Origin: Verrucomicrobiota bacterium | GTDB lineage: Bacteria; Verrucomicrobiota; Verrucomicrobiia; Opitutales; UBA953 | Assembly: GCA_015061905.1 (NCBI GenBank) | Contig: SUVQ01000009.1 | Coordinates: 62,001-126,000, forward strand | Direction: 5' to 3' | DNA: 64,000 bases | Shown here: in pieces, positions 51,041 through 60,177 of the stretch | Layout: every line of letters starts with the position of its first letter | Position numbering within the stretch: the stretch's first letter is position 1 | Position numbers and translations under genes: made by a program | The notes under the pieces: model-generated | What the model saw: the letters and a program-made list of their open reading frames with translations, nothing else | What the model was told of the DNA's origin: nothing | Database searches by the model: none

Positions 51041-51685
51041 TCAGGAACCGTTGTTTACGCGGAAAACGCCGCGCTTGGGAGTAACGATAAATTGCACGGG
51101 AACGTCTTCCTGCGAGGCGCAGGAAATTTCCGGAAGCACCTGGCAATCGTAGGCGAGCCCGAGTGTCGGGATGGATTCGGGAAGCCCGCTGAGAAAGCGG
51201 TCGTAGTAGCCTTTTCCGTAGCCGACACGGTTCCCGCGCTCATCAAAAACGACGCCGGGAATCAGGCACGCGCCTGCGGCGGCGGGATCGACTTCTTCGC
51301 AGCTGTCCACCGGTTCGAGCACGCCGAAGGTGCCGCGGTTCAAATCGTCCGTCAGGCTTTTGATTTTGAAAAAACGAATTACGTTCCCGAAAACTTTCGG
51401 AACGATGACGGTTTTTCCGCTTTCCATCGCGCGCAGAATAATTCCCGGAGTCGGCATTTCGCTACGCACGGAAACGTAGCAACAAACACAATCCGCGTCG
51501 CGAAACGGCGTCCACGAGCGCACGTGTTCCCGCACCGCGAGCGCGGATGAGAGCACTTCGGAGTAGGGAATCGCGTCGCGCAGGGGAAGAATCCGGTTGC
51601 GCAACTGCTTTTTTGTTTGCGGCGAAGCGTCTCCGCCGACGGCTTCCGGATGAATGATTTCGCGATGAATCGGGCAAAAATTCAT
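51041..51685 (-). CDS. 5-formyltetrahydrofolate cyclo-ligase
   Basis: Converts 5-formyl-THF to 5,10-methenyl-THF with ATP. The 214-aa protein has KKQLRNRILPLRDAIPYSE at the start, CCYVSVRSEMPTPGIILRAM, and the ATP-binding signature VFDERGNRVGYGKGYYDRFL near the C-terminus. The first ~25 residues (NFCPIHREIIHPEAV) are extra relative to the family. It lies directly upstream of comEC with two bases between them, and downstream of the thioesterase. Confidence 0.93.
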   Translation of the reverse strand: MNFCPIHREIIHPEAVGGDASPQTKKQLRNRILPLRDAIPYSEVLSSALAVREHVRSWTPFRDADCVCCYVSVRSEMPTPGIILRAMESGKTVIVPKVFGNVIRFFKIKSLTDDLNRGTFGVLEPVDSCEEVDPAAAGACLIPGVVFDERGNRVGYGKGYYDRFLSGLPESIPTLGLAYDCQVLPEISCASQEDVPVQFIVTPKRGVFRVNNGS

Positions 51686-51727
51686 AATACAAAAAAGCGA
51701 ATTTCGCGTTCTTTTTTTTCTGAAAAA

Positions 51728-52132
51728 TTATTCGCCGAACGCCTTCGCCAATTTTTCCAAGAAAAAGTTCGGCGGGCGAATCGCGATCCCGTCACGGTTC
51801 ATAAACGCGTGAACGGTGTAGCCGGTCGTGAGAATTTCGTCTCCGCGCAGCACTTCGTAATCAATGCGAATGCGCGCGCGCGGGAACGTCTTCATCATTG
51901 CGTGAATTTTTAATTCGTCGTCGTATTTGGCGGAATTTTTGTAATTACAATGCGCTTCGAGAACGGGCAACATGAAGCCGGCGTCCTGCAATTCGCGATA
52001 CGGCAATCCGATTTCCGTCATGAGCTGCGTTCGCGAAACCTCGAACCACGGCAGGTAGTTGGCGTGGTAGACAACGCCCATGGCGTCGGTTTCCGAAAAG
52101 CGGACTCGAATGTTGGCGGTGGACTCAATCAT
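51728..52132 (-). CDS. Acyl-CoA thioesterase, YbgC/4HBT hot-dog family
   Basis: 134-aa hot-dog-fold thioesterase. The signature VRFSETDAMGVVYHANYLPW carries the conserved catalytic Asp and His/Asn; RIRIDYEVLRGDEILTTGYT follows. It probably hydrolyses short or aromatic acyl-CoA or acyl-ACP. YbgC is Tol-Pal-linked in Proteobacteria, but no tol genes are nearby. ATG at 52132 begins the conserved strand; the open frame extends upstream to 52333 over an A/T-rich spacer. Confidence 0.9.
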   Translation of the reverse strand: MIESTANIRVRFSETDAMGVVYHANYLPWFEVSRTQLMTEIGLPYRELQDAGFMLPVLEAHCNYKNSAKYDDELKIHAMMKTFPRARIRIDYEVLRGDEILTTGYTVHAFMNRDGIAIRPPNFFLEKLAKAFGE

Positions 52133-52202
52133 TTTTTTTACAAATAACGATGACGAAAAATAATTGCGAAAAAAATTATGTATTTCGGAAATCGCCTGCA
52201 AC

Positions 52203-52694
52203 TTATTTTGTGAGATGCGAGTGCTTCTTTTTTGCGAGTTTGCGGAGGAGGGCGGGGCGCAACGGGCGGGCAACGATGTAGCCGACGCAGTTGCGCGCGC
52301 CGCAACGGCAGGGATGCTCGAAAAATCCCGCAAGCCCGAAGCCGTAGTCGAAGGAAATTTCTTCTCCGGGGGCGATATTTCTTAGCGCACGGATTTCCAT
52401 TCGGCGTTCCCGCGTGTTCCAAACGGCTTCACAATTTTCGTCGCAGGAATGATTGATGAATCTTGCCGGATTTTCCGTTCCCGTATCCGTAGCGTCGATA
52501 CATAAATTTTCGTCGATTTCAAAAATATAAATCGGCGCAAGCGGAGTTTCGCGGGAACGTGCTTCGCTTCTTTTTTCGGCTTCTTCCGAGGAAATGAGTT
52601 CGCCGATGTAAATGCAGACAAGCGTTCCCGCCGGAATTTTTTCCGTGGCAAAAACACCGCTTCCGTGAATCGGAGATTGGCGAACGGAAATCAT
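52203..52694 (-). CDS. SET-domain protein (putative protein-lysine methyltransferase)
   Basis: 163-aa SET-domain protein: SPIHGSGVFATEKIPAGTLV (SAM-binding start), ARFINHSCDENCEAVWNTRE (RFINHS/NHSC core), PGEEISFDYGFG (catalytic Tyr) and a post-SET-like Cys cluster HPCRCGARNCVGY. All key residues are present, so it is likely an active lysine methyltransferase; the substrate is unknown. Bacterial SET proteins are scarce outside chlamydiae and other PVC relatives. ATG at 52694 starts the domain. Eight bases upstream begins an 8-bp tandem repeat tract of eleven units. Confidence 0.88.
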   Translation of the reverse strand: MISVRQSPIHGSGVFATEKIPAGTLVCIYIGELISSEEAEKRSEARSRETPLAPIYIFEIDENLCIDATDTGTENPARFINHSCDENCEAVWNTRERRMEIRALRNIAPGEEISFDYGFGLAGFFEHPCRCGARNCVGYIVARPLRPALLRKLAKKKHSHLTK

Positions 52695-52702
52695 CTCTTT
52701 AA

Positions 52703-52790
52703 CTTTTCCACTCCTCCACTCCTCCACTCCTCCACTCCTCCACTCCTCCACTTTTCCACTTTTCCACTCTTCCACTCTTCCACTATTCCA
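52703..52790. repeat. Eleven-unit 8-bp tandem repeat upstream of the SET gene
   Basis: Units CTTTTCCA, CTCCTCCA x5, CTTTTCCA x2, CTCTTCCA x2, CTATTCCA, 88 bp in all. It lies between the malQ stop codon, which it overlaps, and the SET start codon (52694). Period 8 is not a multiple of three. Slipped-strand change in unit number would alter spacing before the SET gene. Confidence 0.95.
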
Positions 52791-54306
52791 CTCTGCCGGA
52801 GAGTTCCGCAAGCTCCCGTAGCGTTCCCGTGTGTGAGGCGAACGCTTCGTCGAGCTGCGCATCGGTAAGCCGCCATTGCCAGTTGCGTTGTGCGGTGCCG
52901 GGTTCGTTGAAGCGCGCGGCTTCTCCGAGCCCGAGAATGTCCTGCATGGCGACGACGGCGATTTTGGCGTGGGCTTTGAAGGCGGCGTTGATAAGTGTCC
53001 AATGCGGCGTTTTCCCGTCTGTCCAAAAGTAGCGGCGGAAGTGGTCGCGGGTGTGTTCGCTTGTCGAGTTATACCAGCCGACGCAGGTGTTGTTGTCGTG
53101 CGTTCCCGGGTAGGCGATAGTGTTGGAGCCGATGTTATGAGGAAGATAGAGGTTGGAAGCGTCCCCGCCGAACGCGAATTGCAAAACCGCCATGCCGGGG
53201 AGCCCGGAGTCGGCGAGGAGTTTGCGCACGCCGTCGTTCATGTCGCCGAGGTCTTCGGCGATGAGGCGAACGTCGCCGAGGTTTTTTTGAATACTTTTGA
53301 AAAACGCCAATCCGGGACCGAGAGCCCAGCGACCTGTTTTCGCCGTGGGAGAATCGGCGGGAATGCTCCAGTAATCGTAAAAGCCGCGGAAGTGGTCGAG
53401 GCGCACGATGTCGTAAAGCTCGAAATTGGCACGGAGGCGGCGCATCCACCAGTTGTAATCGGTTTTGGCGAGCGCGTCCCAATTGTAAAGCGGGTTGCCC
53501 CAAAGTTGTCCGTCGGCGGAGAAATAATCGGGCGGGACACCGGCGACGGCGGTCGGCGCGCCGGTTTTATCGAGCTGGAAGATTTCCGGATTTTGCCAAA
53601 CGTCCGCGCTGTCGAGAGCGACGAAAATCGGAGTGTCTCCGATGATTTTTACGCCGTGTTCGAAGGCGTATTTTCGGAGAGCTTTCCACTGCGAGAAGAA
53701 AAAGAACTGGGCGATTTCGAACATTTCGACATCGGCGCGAACGCTCGGCGGGAACGCGAGTTTTTTTGCGGAGCCGAAATTTCTCGCCTCGGCGGGCCAT
53801 TCATACCAGGGCTTGCCCTTGTAGAAATTTTTTAGCGCGGAATAAAGCGCGTAGCCTTCGAGCCATTCGCGGTTTTTTTGTCGGAACGCTTCAAAATCTC
53901 CGAATTTTTTCAACGCGCCCGGGTTCTTCCCGACCTTGGCATGAAGCTTTTTTAATACGGGGAAAAAAGCGTTCCAAAGCGCACCGTAATCGACGCGTTC
54001 CCGCGGGAGCGCGGCAAGCGGCGCGAGGTCTTCCGCTTCAAGAAGCCCGGCTTCGGCGATCAACTCAAAATCAATTAAATACGGATTGCCGGCAAACGAG
54101 GAAAAACACTGGTAGGGCGAATCCCCGAAACCCGTGGGACCGAGCGGGCAAACCTGCCAAAGCCCGAGGCGACATGCCGACAGAAAATCAATAAAGCGAA
54201 ATGCACTTTTCCCGAGAGTGCCGATGCCCTGATTCGAGGGAAGGGAAGTGGGGTGAAGCAGGACGCCGCCTGCGCGTTTTTTAAGCCAATTAAAAAGAGG
54301 TGCCAT
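52783..54306 (-). CDS. malQ: 4-alpha-glucanotransferase (amylomaltase)
   Basis: GH77 enzyme that transfers alpha-1,4-glucan segments in maltose/glycogen metabolism. The 507-aa protein has RAGGVLLHPTSLPSNQGIGT at the start, PLGPTGFGDSPYQCFSSFAG, VRLDHFRGFYDYWSIP (catalytic Asp), RLIAEDLG (acid/base Glu) and YPGTHDNNTCVGWY; all catalytic residues are present. The last residues (GRVE) are encoded by the edge of the 8-bp tandem repeat. ATG at 54306 fits the family start; the upstream frame to 54426 runs into a repeat element. Confidence 0.95.
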   Translation of the reverse strand: MAPLFNWLKKRAGGVLLHPTSLPSNQGIGTLGKSAFRFIDFLSACRLGLWQVCPLGPTGFGDSPYQCFSSFAGNPYLIDFELIAEAGLLEAEDLAPLAALPRERVDYGALWNAFFPVLKKLHAKVGKNPGALKKFGDFEAFRQKNREWLEGYALYSALKNFYKGKPWYEWPAEARNFGSAKKLAFPPSVRADVEMFEIAQFFFFSQWKALRKYAFEHGVKIIGDTPIFVALDSADVWQNPEIFQLDKTGAPTAVAGVPPDYFSADGQLWGNPLYNWDALAKTDYNWWMRRLRANFELYDIVRLDHFRGFYDYWSIPADSPTAKTGRWALGPGLAFFKSIQKNLGDVRLIAEDLGDMNDGVRKLLADSGLPGMAVLQFAFGGDASNLYLPHNIGSNTIAYPGTHDNNTCVGWYNSTSEHTRDHFRRYFWTDGKTPHWTLINAAFKAHAKIAVVAMQDILGLGEAARFNEPGTAQRNWQWRLTDAQLDEAFASHTGTLRELAELSGRVE

Positions 54307-54415
54307 CGGCAAAATTTCACCAAGTCCGCCGTTCCCGCGCAACGGAAAAAGTTCGGCGCAAGTTTGTTGAAAAAACCTTTGCGCTAAGAAATCCGCGTTC
54401 CCGTCGCGGATAGAG

Positions 54416-54558
54416 AACGCCCTCACCGCTGTGCTTCGCTTGCGGTCCCCTCCCTCTTAGCAAGAGGGAGAGCTTTTTAAAAATCTAAAAAAAAAATCAG
54501 AAGCTCCTCCCCTTGGTAAGGGGAGGGGGACCGCGCCGCAAGGCGTGGTGGAGGAGTC
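54416..54558. repeat. PEP-CTERM-associated hairpin repeat, copy 2
   Basis: AACGCCCTCACCGCTGTGCT at the left, GGAGGGGGACCGCGCCGCAA and GGTGGAGGAGTC at the right. It is laid out as copy 1 at 9397-9535. This copy lies in the malQ upstream region, 700 bp before the large PEP-CTERM gene, not directly after a PEP-CTERM stop. Confidence 0.88.
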
Positions 54559-54601
54559 AAAAAACTTTGCGACTTTGCGTGAAATGTTTTTTTGAAATCT
54601 C

Positions 54602-55152
54602 GCGCCAAGTCGCCAAGCCGCCAAGTATTTAAAAGATTTTTAATAAAAACTCTGTGGCTCTGTGTCTCCGTGAGAACTTCTTAAAAAAACTTCGCGACTT
54701 TGCGTCTTTGCGCGAACCTCTCCCCAAAAAAACACGTTCCCGCCGCAAAAAAGAACCACGGAATCCACTGACCCACACAGAAGCTTGTTTCGCGGGAGAA
54801 TCAGTTATCGCGCCAAGCCGCTAAGCGTTTGAAAGATTTTTAATAAAAACTCTGTGGCTCTGTGTCTCCGTGAGAACTTCTTAAAAAAAACTTCGCGACT
54901 TTGCGTCTTTGCGCGAACTTTTCCTTCAAAAAACACGTTCCCGCCGCAAAAAAGAACCACGGAATCCACTGACCCACACGGAAGCTTGTTTCGCGGGAGA
55001 ATCAGTTATCGCGCCAAGTCGCCAAGTATTTAAAAGATTTTTAATAAAAACTCTGTGTCTCTGTGTCTCCGTGAGAACTTCTTAAAAAAAAACTTCGCGA
55101 CTTTGCGTCTTCGCGCGAACTTCTCCCCAAAAAAAACACGTTCCCGCCGCAA
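54602..55152. repeat. Tandem array of ~200-bp units upstream of the large PEP-CTERM gene
   Basis: Units start at 54602, 54810 and 55011 with GCGCCAAGTCGC or GCGCCAAGCCGC; the third is cut at ~55152. Each holds, in order: CGCCAAG steps, TTTTTAATAAAAACTCTGTG, CTCTGTGTCTCCGTGAGAAC, ACTTCGCGACTTTGCGTC, and one octamer in ACACGTTCCCGCCGC. The first two complete units add GGAATCCACTGACCCACAC. There are no spacers of constant length, so this is not a CRISPR. No gene lies between 54307 and 55266. Confidence 0.93.
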
Positions 55153-55159
55153 AATTCCC

Positions 55160-55187
55160 TTGCGTCCGTTTTTTTTTTTCGTAAAAT
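55160..55187 (+). promoter_or_regulatory. Possible promoter of the autotransporter-repeat gene
   Basis: TTGCGT (55160-55165), a 16-base T-rich spacer, TAAAAT (55182-55187). It would give an ~80-nt A/C-rich leader without Shine-Dalgarno before ATG at 55267. Confidence 0.35.
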
Positions 55188-55266
55188 CCGAAAAATAAAA
55201 GAGACAAATATACCATGTCCCTTTTCCCAATTTAATACTACACAACTACACTAATCATTACAAGCT

Positions 55267-58101
55267 ATGAAGACCTCAAAATTCTTCCTCTCTACCCTCA
55301 TTGCAGCCTCCGCAATGACCGCTACTGCGTATGCGGATGACGCACTTCTTACGATTGGTAGCGGAGAAACAAAATCGATTTCCGAAAATCTTTCTTACGA
55401 AAAGGTTTTTTTTAATATTCAGAGCGATGGAGCGGCTACGACGACATTAAATATTTCGAAAAATGCGTCGTTAACGATTACGGGAGATACGGCAACGAAT
55501 AGTGAATCTAGCGATTCGGCTGTTTCATTGGGACGAGCGGGGTTTGCTACTATAAATGTTGATGGAACATTCAATGTTTTGAATGCTAGCGGATTTGGCT
55601 CCAAGTGGTCCGGTGTAAATATGAACATTGGAAACGGAGGGGTGGTCAATTTAAAGAAGCTGTCTCTCGTATCTGAGTGGACAAATACGACAGTGAGCAC
55701 GTTGACGCTTTCGGAGGGTGCTACGTTGAATTTAGGAAGCGGAGGGTATGTACCTACATACGGTTACAATGGATACAATTCTTCCCAAGGTTTGCTGAAT
55801 TTAAATCTCACAGGGGGAACCCTCGGCGCACTTGATAGTTGGTCTACAACTGGGATGCTCTCTACAGCGGGAACAGTAACGTTGAATACAACAAAGTATG
55901 ATGCAAATTCTGCAACATACCTTTCAGAGGGAGCAACCATCGTTGCAAACGGTGGGCTATCCGGCGAAGGAAAATTTATTATTTCGGGGATAGGCACAGT
56001 AGAGACAACCAATATTTCTGTTAAAGATTTGGAAATCCGTGATGGTGCTACGTTGGCACTTACGAATCAGGTAGCACATTCGTACATAGCAGACGACGAA
56101 GCAAATTCAGGGATTCAGAGCAGTATTGCCGTTTATGAAATAATGTCAGGAGAGGGCACGCTTTCCGGTTTAACAAAGGATAATCTTAAGGTTAATAACT
56201 CTGCCGTAACAGAGGTCGACTTATCCGCAAAGACAGCGACAGCGAAAGCAACCATCTACCACATTGCTTTTAACGATAGCAAATTAATTACAGATGTGCA
56301 AAGCGCAGGAGATTACTCCGTGATTAATGTCGCAGGAACGTTGGATTTGGGGAGCGGGACCGGAGCGATTGGGATTGCGAATGCTCCTCTCGCGGTCGCG
56401 GGGACAGGTACGATTAAATACACATTCTCTCCCGACAATGCTGGTGGCAGTGGCTTTCACCTCTCTCAAGGCTTCCAAGGAACGCTTGATTGGACCGGAG
56501 GGTTTAATTGGCCCGGAAGCTATAGCACCGGCGTTTCCGTGAACAGGGATGTGTTACTTCGTTTTTCTTCTCGAGCCGGGAAAACAGATGAGATGTGGGG
56601 AAACACTTCATGGGCTCTTGAAAATGATGTTGAATTTGGATCGGACTATGGGATAAACCTTAATGGTAATTCTTTGACCTTTTTAGGTTCTGTTCGTTCC
56701 GAGGAGAATACTACTCTTTCTGTGAAAGGGACGAACACCCTGACGTTTGCCGGAGGCGCGACTTTAGGAGGGCTTTCAATTTCTGGTGGCACATTGTCGG
56801 TTTCCGGCGGGAACGCGTCTATTGCAACCCTTAATGCAACAGGCGGAACGTTGTCGGTCTCCGGAGGGAGCTTGGCTGTTGGAACATATAATGTCTTGAG
56901 TGGCACGTTTACGTTCGGGAGATTTTCCTCTGATTCTTTTGGGGAGGATTCTACAATCAATGTAAAATCTGGTGCGACGGTTTCCTTTAATCTTTCGGAC
57001 ACCGGTAGTAAGACATTTTCCGGTAATGTCGTTCTTGAAAATGGCGCGATTCTTAAGAAATTTGACGGAGGACTGGTTCTTAACGATATTCAACTTGGCT
57101 CAAGTGAATCCGATACGGTAACTATTCTTGGAAATTGGTTTAAGAATGGGACGGAAATTAAAGGCGTTCTTTCCGGAGCAGGAACGGCGTATTTCTCAAG
57201 TGCAGGAAATGCTAACACAAATTCTAATTTGGGGGCTACAGATGCAGAAAGATTTACAATTTCCGGTTCGAGCAATACTTATTCCGGAACATTGGTGGTT
57301 GGGAAATCTAGTGCAGACACAATATCAGGACAAAAAACAATCCTCGTCGTTGGCGCCGATACCGCACTCCAATACGCGAAGGTAAACCTTGCCGGCGGAG
57401 ACAATGCGGAAATGAAATTGGTAGCAAAAAATGTAACGATTGCCGGACTTGATGGTAATGACGGATCGAAAATTACGGGAGAGGCGGGGTCTACGCTTAC
57501 TATTAACGGCGGGGGGACGTTCGCAGGAGCAGTCGCTCCCGGAGGCGTTTCAATGCATTTGATGAAAACCGGAGACGAAATTTTGACACTTTCCGGAACA
57601 AATAATTACTCCGGCGGGACGACGATTTCTGCGGGAACGCTGGTCGCGGGTAACAATTCTGCGCTTGGCACGAATTTCGTTAAAATCTCCGGCGGGAAGT
57701 TGGAAATTAATTCCGGTGTAACGGTTTCGAACAATATCACCGTGGTCTTGGGGGATACGCTTGATGTAGCAGTAATCACCGGTGACGGTTCTTTTGATGG
57801 AAAAATCACTTTGGATTACGCCGCTTCCGCAGAAAATGTGGCGTTGGCACTCGCTACGGAAGAAACGACGAAAACTTATACGCTTTTGAGCGGGAACGTC
57901 GGAAGCACGTTGACGACGAACTCTTTTGAACTCGGCACGGGCTGGGCAGACGGCTGGAAGATTTCCGGCTATGTTTACGATTCGGAAACAAGAGTCGGGA
58001 CTTTGACACTCGGTATTCCTGAGCCGTCGGCGTTCGGATTGTTGGCGGGAGTAGGTGCGTTGGCGCTAGTGGCGTCGCGTCGTCGGCGTTCCCGTCGCTA
58101 A
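55267..58101 (+). CDS. Autotransporter-repeat surface protein with PEP-CTERM tail
   Basis: 944-aa secreted protein. Signal peptide (FFLSTLIAASAMTATAYA), then a long Gly/Ser/Thr/Asn-rich series of beta-strand repeats. These include autotransporter-associated beta-strand repeats (LTLSGTNNYSGGTTISAGTL near residue 775, NTYSGTLVVGKSS near 675, GGLSISGGTLSVSGG near 500), which predict a right-handed beta-helix. The C-terminus IPEPSAFGLLAGVGALALVA and RRRRSRR is a PEP-CTERM signal, so anchoring depends on an exosortase rather than an outer-membrane barrel. Base composition is more A/T-rich than its neighbours and octamers occur only in the last half. Directly repeated DNA upstream and a hairpin repeat two bases after the stop mark a variable locus. 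Confidence 0.88.
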   Translation: MKTSKFFLSTLIAASAMTATAYADDALLTIGSGETKSISENLSYEKVFFNIQSDGAATTTLNISKNASLTITGDTATNSESSDSAVSLGRAGFATINVDGTFNVLNASGFGSKWSGVNMNIGNGGVVNLKKLSLVSEWTNTTVSTLTLSEGATLNLGSGGYVPTYGYNGYNSSQGLLNLNLTGGTLGALDSWSTTGMLSTAGTVTLNTTKYDANSATYLSEGATIVANGGLSGEGKFIISGIGTVETTNISVKDLEIRDGATLALTNQVAHSYIADDEANSGIQSSIAVYEIMSGEGTLSGLTKDNLKVNNSAVTEVDLSAKTATAKATIYHIAFNDSKLITDVQSAGDYSVINVAGTLDLGSGTGAIGIANAPLAVAGTGTIKYTFSPDNAGGSGFHLSQGFQGTLDWTGGFNWPGSYSTGVSVNRDVLLRFSSRAGKTDEMWGNTSWALENDVEFGSDYGINLNGNSLTFLGSVRSEENTTLSVKGTNTLTFAGGATLGGLSISGGTLSVSGGNASIATLNATGGTLSVSGGSLAVGTYNVLSGTFTFGRFSSDSFGEDSTINVKSGATVSFNLSDTGSKTFSGNVVLENGAILKKFDGGLVLNDIQLGSSESDTVTILGNWFKNGTEIKGVLSGAGTAYFSSAGNANTNSNLGATDAERFTISGSSNTYSGTLVVGKSSADTISGQKTILVVGADTALQYAKVNLAGGDNAEMKLVAKNVTIAGLDGNDGSKITGEAGSTLTINGGGTFAGAVAPGGVSMHLMKTGDEILTLSGTNNYSGGTTISAGTLVAGNNSALGTNFVKISGGKLEINSGVTVSNNITVVLGDTLDVAVITGDGSFDGKITLDYAASAENVALALATEETTKTYTLLSGNVGSTLTTNSFELGTGWADGWKISGYVYDSETRVGTLTLGIPEPSAFGLLAGVGALALVASRRRRSRR

Positions 58102-58103
58102 AG

Positions 58104-58310
58104 AACGCCCTCACCGCTGCGCTACGCTTGCGGTCCCCTCCCTCTTAGTAAGAGGGAGAGCTTCTGATAATCCTCAAAAATAAAACAAAAAAATTAAAGC
58201 TTCTCCCTTGGTAGGAGGGAGAGCTTTTTAAAAATCTAAAAAAAGGAAATCAGAAGCTCCTCCCCTTGGTAAGGGGAGGGGGACCGCGCCGAAGGCGTGG
58301 TGGAGGAGTC
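58104..58310. repeat. PEP-CTERM-associated hairpin repeat, copy 3 (extended)
   Basis: Starts two bases after the PEP-CTERM stop codon with AACGCCCTCACCGCTGCGCT and ends GGTGGAGGAGTC. It is longer than copy 1 because the middle segment (AGAGGGAGAGCTT...) is duplicated: GGAGGGAGAGCTTTTTAAAA recurs after CTTCTCCCTTGGTA. Left and right ends are inverted repeats. Confidence 0.88.
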
Positions 58311-58375
58311 AAAAAGACTTTTCGGAGCGGGGCTTAGCTTTGCTCCGGATATATAGATTAAATGAAGTTAGTTGG

Positions 58376-58410
58376 GCGTTCCCGTCGGTTTCGGCGGGAA
58401 CGCTTTTTCG
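58376..58410 (+). terminator. Hairpin from an inverted octamer pair upstream of glnS
   Basis: GCGTTCCCGTC (58376-58386) and GGCGGGAACGC (58393-58403) pair with one G-T, short loop, then five T. It lies 67 bp before the glnS start codon and 65 bp after repeat copy 3, so it probably ends the upstream transcript. Confidence 0.75.
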
Positions 58411-58477
58411 AAGCAATTTTTCTATATTTCTGTTTATTTATCGCGGGAACGTGATTATTCTTTTCCCTTTTCATGCT

Positions 58478-60160
58478 ATGAGCGAAGAAACCATTTCTCC
58501 TGAAACGCCGGCGGTCAATCGCCACTTCATTCGTCAAATCATCGACAACGACCTCGCCGCGGGAACGGTCAAAAGCATCGTTACGCGTTTCCCGCCCGAG
58601 CCGAACGGCTACCTGCACATCGGGCACGCGAAGGCGATTTGCCTCGATTTCGGCATGGCAAAAGAATACGGCGGAAAATGCCATTTGCGCATGGACGATA
58701 CGAACCCGACGCGCGAAGACGTCGAATACGTCGAATCCATTCAGGAAGACGTGCGCTGGCTCGGTTTCGATTGGGGCGAAAATTATTTTCACGCGTCGGA
58801 TTATTTCGACAAAATTTACGATTACGCGATTCAGCTGATTAAGCTCGGCAAAGCCTACGTTTGCCATCTTTCCGCCGAAGAATGGAAAGATTATCGCGGC
58901 GTTCCCGACAAGCCGGGAAAAGCCTCGCCGTGGCGGGAACGCTCCGTCGAGGAAAACCTCGAAGAATTTGCCAAAATGACGCGCGGCGAATACGACGAAG
59001 GCGCGGCGACGCTTCGCGCGAAAGTCGATATGTTTTCGCCGAACATGCACATGCGCGATCCCGTCATTTACCGCGTGCGCAAAGTCGCTCACCACAACAC
59101 GGGCGACAAATGGTGCGTTTACCCGATGTATGACTTTGCGCACCCGCTCGAAGATGCGATTGAGGGCGTAACGCACTCGATTTGCACGCTCGAATTTGAG
59201 GTGCATCGCCCGTTTTACGATTGGGTAATCAACACGCTGAACACGCCTGCGAAACCGCATCAATACGAATTTGCACGCCTGAACCTGACTTACACGATGA
59301 TGAGCAAGCGCCGCCTGCTCGAACTCGTGCAGGAAAACCTTGTCAACGGTTGGGACGACCCGCGCATGCCCACGGTTTGCGGGCTGCGCCGCCGCGGCTA
59401 CACGCCGGAATCCATTCGCAATTTCTGCGAAATTATCGGTGTGACGAAATACAATTCGCTCACGGATGTCGCCTTGCTCGAACACACCGTGCGCGCTGAT
59501 TTGAACAAAACCTCGCCGCGCGCGATGGCGGTGATGAACCCGGTCAAAGTCGTTATCGACAATTATCCGGAAAACCAAGTCGAAGAACTCGTCGCCGTCA
59601 ACAATCCCGAAGACGAAGCGGCGGGAACGCGCATCGTGCCGTTTTCCCGTGAAATTTTCATCGAACGCGAAGACTTCATGGAAGACGCGCCGAAGAAATT
59701 TTTCCGCCTCACGCCGGGACGCGAAGTGCGTCTGCGCTGGGCTTACGTCGTCAAATGCGTTTCCTGCGAAAAGGACGCGGACGGGAACGTCTCCGTCATT
59801 CACTGCACTTACGATCCGGAAACGCGCGGCGGGAACACGCCCGACGGACGCAAAATCAAGGCGACGATTCACTGGGTTTCCGCAGCGCACGCCAAGCCCG
59901 TCGAAGTGCGCCTCTACGACCGCCTTTTCACGAAAGAAGAGCCGGCGGACGTTCCCGAAGGCGGCGACTGGCGCGACAATCTGAACCCGAACTCGCTCAC
60001 CGTGGCGACCGCGCTTGTCGAACCGTCGCTCTTGGACGTTCCCGCCGGCGCGCGTTTCCAGTTTGAGCGCATCGGCTATTTCTGCGCCGACCCGGATTCC
60101 AAGCCCGGCGCGCCCGTCTTTAATCGCACGGTAACGCTCAAAGACTCCAAAAAGTTTTAA
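58478..60160 (+). CDS. glnS: Glutaminyl-tRNA synthetase
   Basis: Class I aminoacyl-tRNA synthetase that charges tRNA-Gln directly. The 560-aa protein has [20 protein letters not shown] with the HIGH motif near residue 47, [40 protein letters not shown], and the KMSKS equivalent [12 protein letters not shown] near 275. The C-terminal beta-barrel anticodon domains are complete. A direct GlnRS means Gln-tRNA need not depend on GatCAB, and is often laterally acquired outside Proteobacteria. The frame is open upstream to 58340 but ATG at 58478 begins [20 protein letters not shown] as in the family. Confidence 0.96.
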   Translation: MSEETISPETPAVNRHFIRQIIDNDLAAGTVKSIVTRFPPEPNGYLHIGHAKAICLDFGMAKEYGGKCHLRMDDTNPTREDVEYVESIQEDVRWLGFDWGENYFHASDYFDKIYDYAIQLIKLGKAYVCHLSAEEWKDYRGVPDKPGKASPWRERSVEENLEEFAKMTRGEYDEGAATLRAKVDMFSPNMHMRDPVIYRVRKVAHHNTGDKWCVYPMYDFAHPLEDAIEGVTHSICTLEFEVHRPFYDWVINTLNTPAKPHQYEFARLNLTYTMMSKRRLLELVQENLVNGWDDPRMPTVCGLRRRGYTPESIRNFCEIIGVTKYNSLTDVALLEHTVRADLNKTSPRAMAVMNPVKVVIDNYPENQVEELVAVNNPEDEAAGTRIVPFSREIFIEREDFMEDAPKKFFRLTPGREVRLRWAYVVKCVSCEKDADGNVSVIHCTYDPETRGGNTPDGRKIKATIHWVSAAHAKPVEVRLYDRLFTKEEPADVPEGGDWRDNLNPNSLTVATALVEPSLLDVPAGARFQFERIGYFCADPDSKPGAPVFNRTVTLKDSKKF

Positions 60161-60177
60161 TTCGCAAAAAACGTTTT

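Noticed and set aside
52703-52862. N-terminal extension of the SET protein through the 8-bp repeat (VEEWRSGG peptides)
   Set aside because: The open frame through the repeat follows from the repeat itself; the domain starts at ATG 52694, and the extension would overlap malQ. It is kept only as a phase-variation possibility.
54602-55152. CRISPR array
   Set aside because: Units are ~200 bp and internally composite, with no short constant repeats separated by unique spacers, and there are no cas genes.
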